Program-made: the position numbers and the translations under genes
The notes under the pieces: model-generated
Told to the model about the DNA's origin: nothing
Database searches by the model: none
The model's input: the letters and a program-made list of their open reading frames with translations, nothing else
Shown: in pieces, positions 56,938 through 64,000 of the stretch
Layout of the letters: every line of letters begins with the position of its first letter
Position numbering within the stretch: the first letter of the stretch is position 1
Source of the DNA: Acheta domesticus
Taxonomy: Eukaryota; Arthropoda; Insecta; Orthoptera; Gryllidae
Reading direction: 5' to 3'
Assembly: GCA_031308135.1 (NCBI GenBank)
Contig: JAHLJT010000631.1
Coordinates: 173,993,282 to 174,057,281, forward strand
Length of the DNA stretch: 64,000 nt

Positions 56938-57207
56938 ACATATGAGGAGCAACTAATGAAAACGCATAATGTTCACTGATGGAAAAAATGAATTTGATAT
57001 GAAATCATGTATTTTTTTAATACGCTCTACATTATCCTACTTTCAGATTTCTTCCAATCGCATTTAATTTAATGTGTTAAAATGCGTTTTTAAGACATCT
57101 GAAAGTAGGAGTGTGTAGAACGCATCAAAAACTACACTATTTTGTATCAAACGCAATTTTTGCCACCAGTGGACAACATGCGTTTTGATTAGTTGTTCTT
57201 CATATAT
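56938..57207. mobile_element. Foldback MITE with arms of about 120 bp
   Basis: The two halves are inverted relatives. Matching blocks are ATATGARGARCAACTAAT, AAAACGCAT, GTYCACTGRTGG, TTTGATA.AAA, TTT..TGCG/TACGC TCTACA and CCTACTTTCAGAT. The centre is near 57072, within CGCATTTAATTTAATGTG. It has no coding capacity. Long arms with a short centre are typical of foldback MITEs. A target duplication is not clear; TA is possible. Confidence 0.8.
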
Positions 57208-58170
57208 TTTGTGTTTTCAGAATCACATGCCCTTATTCCATTTTCGCAAACCGCTGGCCGTGCACGGGCCCGCACGGCTACGTTATCGTGCTTTCGCGCA
57301 CTGTCGAAGCTTTTTGCTGAGATGACCGTTGCCAGTGTCACGGGCTGGCGCCACAGATAACAACAGCATAAAAGGAAAAGACAGTTTCAAAATACGCTTT
57401 GCGTGAAAAATGACTCCCCTAGTTTTCGAACGCTCCAATACACGAAGAAAGACACAATGAAAGACGAAATGTTTTTAAGCGAGTTTCCGCTGTTTCTTCC
57501 TTATAGTAATTTAATTTTTTTAATTTTATTTCTTCTTGTACGGCATTTCTTCTTTTCAAGGTTGTTTACATAAAATTTCAATAACGTTTTAGGTTAAACA
57601 ATTCTCAGGTTCAATACACTTCCTGTATAAGTTTGTTAGATAAGAAAAATGAGTTTGTTAATCAATCGTTGGTATTGGGTGTGTGTGTGTGAGAGAGAGA
57701 GAGAGAGTGTGTGTAATCAAGAGAGAGAGAGAGAGAGAAAGATATTATATTTTCGGATAGATAGGGAAGCTTGAAAATGTCTTTAGGGTAGCGTGAGTGA
57801 ATTCTCTGTGGTTGGATGTAATTTTTACCTCGATGGTAAGTTGCTGTAGTAATTTAAATTAACTTTCAGTATTCGTATACTTGTTTGCACTATTTTGTGT
57901 CGTCATTGTTGATGGCCATAACCAAATGTGATTCCCACAGCAACTATTACAAAATATGTGGCGTTTAAATAAAAAAATCAAATGTTTATTATTTGGGATG
58001 GTATTAAATTTTTCAGATGTAATTTATTTCTCATCAGTTTCTTAGTGACATGTTTTCAGTTAGTAAATCAACGGAAAATTTCAATTATTTAAAAATGACA
58101 TTTTGTTTGCTGTGTAACTACTCTTAATCAAAGCTCAAATGATATCATGAAAAAATTGACCTTGGTAGCA
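57208..58170. other. No gene recognised; GT/GA microsatellite
   Basis: 57240-57360 is GC-richer and of unknown origin. A (GT)n/(GA)n compound repeat fills 57679-57739. No coding signal. Confidence 0.45.
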
Positions 58171-58200
58171 TATAAAACCCTGCGTTTTATTCAGCACAGT
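58171..58200 (+). promoter_or_regulatory. Candidate core promoter, TATAAAACCC with initiator-like CACAGT
   Basis: TATAAAA (58171-58177) is followed by TTCAGCACAGTCGG. The A of CACAGT at 58198 is 27 bases downstream. The initiator differs from TCAGT, so this is weaker than 30315. TATAAAACCCT-CG is shared with that promoter. A donor CAAG|GTGATC lies at 58336. Confidence 0.3.
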
Positions 58201-58573
58201 CGGGTATTGCTTTCATGTGTTAGTGGCCTGAATGGTAATGAAACTATTGTAATTTGAACTGGTTTTTAAGGGTCCACGTTCATGCTACTTTAAGTGTGAA
58301 TTTTGGAAGAGTTTTTTTAGAGATAAAATAATCAAGGTGATCAAAGAGAAATGAAATTTAAATTTGGCGAGCCAAACTCAATGCTATAATCCCTTTAATA
58401 TTTTATCCAATGAGCTATTTATAAATCGAAACAGTATATAAATCGAAAGTAATCAATTTGTAGTGGTCAAAGTTATATATTCTTCCCACGCCAAAATCTA
58501 TATCTAAAGGGTAATATTAAGTCAGAGACACAAAAAAATTTAGTAAAATATATGAAAATTGTCTGTTATTTTA

Positions 58574-58605
58574 TACACACACGTACACACACACACACAC
58601 ACACA
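58574..58605. repeat. (CA)n microsatellite
   Basis: About 15 CA units with one CGTA interruption. Confidence 0.9.
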
Positions 58606-59752
58606 AATTCAAATATCTCTCATGGTATCATCAATATATTCCTTTGAAATGATGTTTTAAAAGCGTTGTATCCTCAAAAATATGCAAAAATATGTGTATT
58701 TTCCTGGATGAGTTGCGTTACCACACTTGACATTGACATGGCTTATTTTTCGATTTCCGGTGTCAGTTCTTCCTACGTAGCTCTCGCTTCTGGCCAGTCT
58801 CCAAACGAGGCACTCCAGCGCGTAGATTAGCATGAAGTTCGTGAAACGTACCACACCGATACGTGAAATCACCACTGCAAATTTAGTTTCGCCTGCGACA
58901 CACGAGTAAAATGTCACGAAAATGTAGGCTTTTATCTTAAATTATTTCCTCACTTACATTTTCTGTAATAAAAATATGTTTCATATGTAGAAACGTACGC
59001 TTTTACGTCTTGTTTGTAGACTCAACTTCCAGAATAATTTTTCCATAACTTTATCATAAGTGACCGTAACGAAAATTCCTCGATTTCAAATGTTTATAAT
59101 CACGCTTTGTTGGTACCTTCATTCGTCATTCATCTACGTAAAGTAGAAGGTTGGGGGAGGGATTCTGAAGCTACAGAAAACGTGAGGAAATTATACTTAT
59201 CACTCATACGTCATATTTATTTTTTACTGCCTTCTGACGGTAAATATATTTAATCAAACCATTAATTTTCTCAAATTCACACTCACATATTTTCCACAAC
59301 ACACTTATCTCGCAATTCCTAAATGTTCCCCTTAAATAAAAATGTAACAAATACCGATGGTAATATTTGCTCGCTATTGAGGACGTTCCCCATCTCCCTC
59401 ATTAAAAGTGAAACACGGAATCAAATAAAGTTATTTCATTTCCTTACCAAAATAGAGTATTTTTACTTAGCAACGAAAGGAAATTACTTTTCCAAGCATT
59501 TCAATTACTCTTATTAAGCACACTAGAAATATTTACCATTCGTGATGTGGTTCATGAAAGAACTCGCAGAGGCATGCAATGCAGCTTTTCACTACAATTT
59601 ATTATATACAATTTTATGGAATGAGGGGAGTCACATATATACACACAGTGCTTGATTTGTAAACATTTTAGGTCCTGGAACGTACTCTAAAATTAATTAT
59701 TAATTTAATATAAATAGTTATATATTTATAATATAATTTAATAATTATTCCT
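58606..59752. other. No gene recognised
   Basis: AT-rich. The minus frame 58657-58917 (86 codons) and the plus frame 59323-59517 show no motif. Confidence 0.45.
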
Positions 59753-59799
59753 GAGGTACCGGAACGCCGTTCCTCAACGAAACGGCGTTCCGGTACCTC
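59753..59799. repeat. 19-bp perfect hairpin
   Basis: GAGGTACCGGAACGCCGTT (59753-59771) and its exact complement (59781-59799) flank a 9-base loop (CCTCAACGA). The stem is far GC-richer than its surroundings. It lies about 30 bp left of the HEL-A end at 59828 and could be the core of another foldback element. Confidence 0.9.
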
Positions 59800-59827
59800 G
59801 GAAAAAAATAGGAAAAGAAAAGAATAA

Positions 59828-59905
59828 CTAGTGGTGCTACAGAATGACAAAGACATTCCCGTATTAGTTTTCTATTTCCTTTGGTCGCGGCTAGCTATTA
59901 GGACT
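59828..59905 (-). mobile_element. HEL-A 3' terminal fragment
   Basis: On the minus strand it ends AATACGGGAATGTC, CATTCTGTAGCACCA and CTAG (59828-59831) followed by T. It matches the end of the complete copy at 48464. It is truncated at its 5' side and lies about 20 bp from the mariner remnant. Confidence 0.7.
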
Positions 59906-59924
59906 TGCCGAACGCCGGACCTTT

Positions 59925-60668
59925 CTACCGAACGCCACGTCGTAGCTGTCGCACCAGGAAGTCCCTGTAATACTGTGCGGTCACTGTTCTTCCATGAGGA
60001 ACAAAGTGGCAAACAATGTCACCCCTGATGACCCTTGCGTGACGATCACCATCAATTTGACTGAGGAAGGATTCTGACGGAACTCCTGCCTCCGTGGTGA
60101 TCCAACTTGTCGCCACTCTGCGGACTGACGATTCAGTTCTGGTTCGTATGCCCTGGTCCAAAATTCATCGATGGCATTCGATGGCAATCGATGGCATTCG
60201 TGACAAGAATTGATCGCCGTCCTATTGCCAGCGTGCAAGGTGGTCGGAGCATATTGCATAGCGCATCCACCTTTGAACTTCCGTTCAGTGCATGCGGTAC
60301 CCATCGCGATGCGATTTTGCGTAGGTGCAGCTCATTACGCAACATCCTGTGGACGATGCGTTTCTCGATGCCACTTGCCCTCTCTAAATACAGTAGCGTC
60401 CATCGTCTGTCTTCATCCAGGAGCTGCTCGATGACGGCACGTGCCACGTCAGTACGCACACTGACAGGTCGTCCCGAACGTTGCAAATCACTGATTGACA
60501 CACGTCCTTGCTGAAACGTTCCTACCCACCTTGCTACTGTACGATGCGGTAGGGCATTATTCCCAAGGGCTTCCACTAATTAACTGTGGCATTCCATCGC
60601 ATTTCTCCCTCGGAGAACGGCTATTTTGACGTAAGCGCGCTGACCAACACGAGTTACTTCATCTCGCA
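59925..60668 (-). pseudogene. mariner-family transposase, N-terminal half
   Basis: A cut-and-paste transposase remnant. From ATG at 60668: MRDEVTRVGQRAYVKIAVLR, then the first helix-turn-helix (ECHS, LVEALGNNALPHRTVARW, about 60510-60600) and a GRVSISDLQRSGRPVS linker. Next come the second helix-turn-helix (DEDRRWTLLYLERASGIEKRI, MLRNELHLRKIASRWVP), then the first catalytic Asp in DEFWTRAYEPELNRQS (about 60130-60172), GSPRRQE..PSSVKLMVIV, and HGRTVTAQYYRDFLVRQLRR to about 59925. Breaks are an in-frame TAA at 60580-60582 and at least two frameshifts. One lies at a small duplication of CGATGGCA (60170-60200). The second and third catalytic Asp and the right terminus are missing. Confidence 0.85.
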
Positions 60669-60850
60669 TGACACTCACCAACTGACTGATTTCACAGCCC
60701 TCGCTGCGCTACTACCAGCTATCACAGAGCCATTTGTTGTTATGCATACACACAATGCCTGCAGAATTTCCACATGACACATATACGTTTGTGATCCGTT
60801 CACATATCTGCAAGAAAAATATAGTTGCCATGACTTATGTCCCAACCCTC

Positions 60851-60917
60851 GTATGTATGTATGTGTGTGTGTATATATATATATATACATATATATATAC
60901 ATATATACATATATATA
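60851..60917. repeat. (GT)n/(TA)n compound microsatellite
   Basis: GTAT and GT units pass into TA/TACA units. Confidence 0.9.
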
Positions 60918-61023
60918 GTGTATGCAGTATGAAATTACAGGACTATTTTTTCTTGAAAATACTTGAAATAGAGCACAATAACCAGAATTACTGTCTTCGA
61001 TTCTACCAACACTTCTCGAAAAT

Positions 61024-61415
61024 TTGAAGTTGGAGAAACGTGTGATTATCTGGTTTCAACATGATGGTTTCCCTGCACACTACTCAAACGTGGCGACTAA
61101 CTTTTTGAACATTAAGTTCCCTGGACGTTGGATAGGACGTTGTGATACTGTGCGTTGGCCCGCGCGTTCCCCACACCTGACACCACTAGATTTTTTATGG
61201 GGATCTCTTAAAAAATACATGTACCAAGAAGTTCAATTTGAAAAAACATAGTTATCTCAAATATCATGTAAAATAGAAGTGATAAAATAGAAATGAATAC
61301 GTGTATCAATTAGCCCCACTCTCTCATGTACTTCAGTGAAAACTGCATTCCAATAACTTTAACCGTTCAAAAGTTACAGGAGGTGCTAAAGTTACGTGAC
61401 TCACCCTTAATATGA
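61024..61415 (+). pseudogene. DDE transposase C-terminal fragment (IS630/Tc1/mariner superfamily)
   Basis: The open frame starts KLEKRVIIWFQHDGFPAHYS, with the second catalytic Asp in QHDG. It continues FLNIKFPGRWIGRCD and VRWPARSPHLTPLDFLWGSLKKYMY, with the likely third Asp in PLDF; 41 residues separate the two. The strings PGRWIGR and WPARSP-LTPLDF-LWG are characteristic of a multicopy insect transposase group. The usual SPD reads SPH here. It stops after VQFEKT. Noncoding text follows to GTTCAAAAGTTACAGG and ACGTGACTCACCCT (to about 61415), which looks like the element's right end. The N-terminal half is absent. Confidence 0.8.
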
Positions 61416-62449
61416 TTCTTAACCCTCACCCCATTCCAAACACACACTTAATATGATATGAAATTGAAGACTGGCAGAATGTTGGTTGTTCAAACTCGTC
61501 TGCGTGTTTGAAATATTTTCGACATTACAATTTCCTTTCGGCAGAAAACTGACCCTGATATTTTTATAATTCTTGAAAACTTTCCACAAAAAACAGTTTT
61601 GCGTGGATCAAATCCAGCATTAATATATGTTTTCAAGAAATATGATATATTTAATCCAATGCTGAATGAACTGCAGTGGTTTTTGACTTACTTTAGCGAT
61701 TTTGGAAAGTGGCCAAAGGGGACAGCAAGGTTTTTATTACGTCCAAAGTATCTTGGTACTATTAATTACCAGACACACATTAATTAAAATGTATGGTGAT
61801 TAATCAACTAAAAGGCAATTGTAAAATTCTAGAGTAGTGCTTATGTCTCTTATTACAGCATTCAAGTTCGAATTCACTCTCCAGAAATTCACCGAAAAGC
61901 ATGGAATTATTTTGAGTTTCTTAGTACTGAAAATGTTTCAAATTCTGGTTTCTGATAATGCCTGTTAAATGTGAAATATCAATATTTTTCAAAATATTCA
62001 TTATCAATACATTAAAAATCTGTCTAAAGTAGCTTGGTGACACCCGATTTTATTTGTCAGACAGGAAAAGGAATTAATTACATTTATTGTAAACGTACCA
62101 CACTTTTTATCTTGTAAAATATATCTGTAAAATTCGACTAAGGGTTCCTAATTGAGTACGTATGGACTCTGGGGTGGTCGATGAAATTTTACACTGGTTA
62201 ACGATGACCAAGGAGTCGATTTCTATGCGACATTGAAATATGGACAGCCGATTTACTGTTGTAATCAAGTTTCTATTTCCTACAAATATTTTTCAAATTG
62301 ATAATTAATTGTTTTCTTATATAAAGCATCAAAAAATCTAGTAATAAATTTCAGTTTTGTTTCTCTTTCGTACTTTAGTATTATTAATTGAAAATGAAAT
62401 TCAATTAGAAATTATGATCTTTTCTAAAAACTTGATTTATTTGGAAAAA
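61416..62449. other. No gene recognised
   Basis: AT-rich; the 62-codon plus-strand frame at 61599-61787 has no motif. Confidence 0.45.
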
Positions 62450-62640
62450 CTAGCGGTGCTTCAGAATGGCACAGACTTTCCCCTATTAGTTTTCTATTTC
62501 CTTTGGTCTCGGCTAGCTATTCGGACTTGACACATACTCTTGCTTGGCATCTATCACCGCCCAAACTAATTTTTTTGACATTGTCTTATTTTTTCGGTTT
62601 CTTAATAGTAGAACGGAAATTTATTCGTGTTATGATTAAT
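62450..62640 (-). mobile_element. HEL-A 3' portion
   Basis: On the minus strand, homologous to 48261-48464: CGTTCTACTA, AGTTTGGGCGGTGATAGATG, CCGAATAGCTAGCCGAGACC, AAAACTAATAGGGGAAAGTC, TGTGCCATTCTGAAGCACCG and CTAG (62450-62453) followed by T. Truncated at the 5' side near 62640. Confidence 0.75.
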
Positions 62641-63164
62641 TAAGAAGCAAAACAGTGTTTTAAAACGGGTAGATACAAGAAAATTTCTGTATTAGAAATT
62701 TGAGAATTCTGAACTAGACCAATCGCACAAAAGGTACACTAAATTTGCATGTTATTGCGCAAATATCTAATATACTCCAGATAGAAACCAATGATAAATG
62801 TTGACAGAGACTTGTTGAGGAAGTGTTATTACGAGATCTTAAGTTTTAATCTTACGAGTTGGAATTAAATTAATTTAGTCCCAACAATAAATTACAAATT
62901 ATCATGTAGGCTGGTCCTTAGTAAACACAGCGGGGGGCCCCCACTAAAATTTAATTATAGTTGATACAATATGTTTACAGAAGCCCTTTGTCCCGTTTTT
63001 AGTGTAGTATTGCAATTGTTTATTCCTTTTATAAAAGAAACGCAGTGTGCCTGCTCAACTCATTCCATGTCCTCATCCGCAGCAGCCTAGGAATCCGTGC
63101 CTATACTTCGGTTTTTCTAACGTGGTCGGTGACATTAGGTCAATATTACACTTCCTACCTTATA
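62641..63164. other. No gene recognised
   Basis: AT-rich DNA without coding, RNA or repeat signals that I can support. Confidence 0.45.
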
Positions 63165-63300
63165 AAATAATAGTATATTCTTCAACGAACGTAGAATGAT
63201 AGCTATTATTCATGAATTGATGTTTACGACGTAGGAACGAGTGTCGGAATTTCTACGAGTAAATAATAGCCATTCTACGCAAGCAGAAGACTATACTTTC
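63165..63300. repeat. Imperfect foldback, arms about 45 bp
   Basis: The left text (AGTATATTCTTC, CGTAGAATG, GCTATTATT) recurs inverted at 63245-63300 with small indels. A second nested pair, CGTAGGAA / TTCTACG, lies in the loop. Class unknown; possibly a small MITE. Confidence 0.6.
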
Positions 63301-63543
63301 TCTACGACTTTCAAATTGATATTTTCAAAATACTAAATGGCGCCTTAACCTAACAGATCGGCTACAGAACACGCTATGTTCTCTGACCCTAACAAACACC
63401 AACTCGCATACTGTTTCGTGGTTCGCCAGTCTTACGATGACAGTTGCAATCTGCTGCGGCAGAGCACGCTGCGCCTTTATAGGCGACTGTGAGAACCCTC
63501 CGCCGTGTATATTGAACTATGACGAATCTAATCGGTCGACTGT

Positions 63544-63568
63544 CGTGCGAGAATAATGTTCTCGCACG
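63544..63568. repeat. 10-bp perfect hairpin
   Basis: CGTGCGAGAA (63544-63553) and TTCTCGCACG (63559-63568) flank a TAATG loop. Confidence 0.85.
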
Positions 63569-64000
63569 GCTTGTGGAATCGGTATCATTACTGTATTCGA
63601 TAACGTGCAGAAATGTATACATTCTGGAGTAGTCGTAGAGAAATATTTTTAACAGTGGTAATCACATTTCTGAGGCCACGAGCCCCGTTGAGAAGGACGT
63701 TCGCTAATTAATTAAAATTTTTCATTTTATAAGGCAGAGGGTCTAATTATGTCCGAATGTCATCGGCCACGTTAGAAAAAAACGAATAATAGTTTCTGGG
63801 AATTAGAGAATACGATGTTTCTTGTCGCACCCAATGGCAGAGCGAGTAGCGCTTCCAGAGGCCGTGTATTGGCGGGACCGAAAGCGGTTAGCGATAACTC
63901 CGCTTCGTTGTCAAGGTCAGTGGTAGTACCCTTCCGTGTTCCCGGCGCGGCCACTGTTCGCTATTTATAGCGGTCTTGGGGCCCACGCGAGCGAGTCCTC
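63569..64000. other. GC-richer right edge, possible promoter
   Basis: 63820-64000 becomes GC- and CpG-richer. It contains the perfect palindrome CGCTATTTATAGCG (63959-63972), whose centre TATTTATA could serve as a TATA box. The window ends before any initiator or exon could be judged. Confidence 0.25.

Noticed and set aside
1..64000. CRISPR arrays, bacterial operons, viral genomes or telomeric repeats
   Set aside because: No regularly spaced repeats with unique spacers, no dense coding, no capsid or integrase genes, no TTAGG arrays. The window is eukaryotic.

Overview
This window looks like intergenic or intronic DNA from a large, repeat-rich arthropod genome, most likely an insect. Three things point there: low GC with isolated CpG-rich islands, many decayed non-LTR and DNA transposons on both strands, and tRNA-derived SINEs. 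No rRNA, no genuine tRNA gene and no confidently identifiable host protein-coding gene was found. The species cannot be fixed from sequence alone.

Layout. 1-880 is a Jockey-like LINE reverse-transcriptase fragment running off the left edge. 2095-2790 is a CpG island with a TATA box and a candidate minus-strand first exon. 6367-7983 stacks ends of two rolling-circle (Helentron/DINE-1-like) families. 10922-12903 holds a decayed transposase-like gene among copies of a TGTCACAGANACAC motif. 17068-18045 is a large inverted repeat around a tRNA-like SINE head. 25147-26455 holds two copies of a roughly 300-bp repeat around a CpG-rich patch. 28377-29308 and 43973-44945 are two 5'-truncated R4/Dong-type retrotransposons, each bracketed by TAA/AAT microsatellite. 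30315-30482 is the best core promoter plus first exon. 35010-37910 is a long, multiply broken LINE. 38860-42650 has two CpG-rich islands, a SINE, a candidate 40-nt exon and a 173-bp tandem repeat. 45271-48640 is a LINE split by a complete 1.6-kb Helentron-like element. 48690-53340 holds four more Helentron-like copies. 54335-63600 holds purine-rich rolling-circle DNA, a 270-bp foldback MITE, a mariner fragment, a second DDE transposase fragment and several hairpins.

The main result is a dispersed family, called HEL-A here, with at least twelve copies or fragments. Its parts, in order, are a 5' end TTACTTTCTCGCC followed by an imperfect palindrome, a conserved block, a (GTCY)n microsatellite, a second conserved block, an A/T-rich core of about 300-bp units, an inverted copy of the 5' end, a small hairpin, and a terminal CTAG followed by T. 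This matches the architecture known for DINE-1/HINE (non-autonomous Helentron) elements. One copy (46865-48464) sits inside a LINE reading frame. Comparing the two flanks places both ends to within a run of T and indicates insertion between two T residues without target-site duplication.

The genes do not form a pathway. They are layers of selfish DNA in which insertions can be ordered by nesting. Host signals are limited to core promoters, CpG islands and isolated splice-site pairs, all of which would need transcript evidence.
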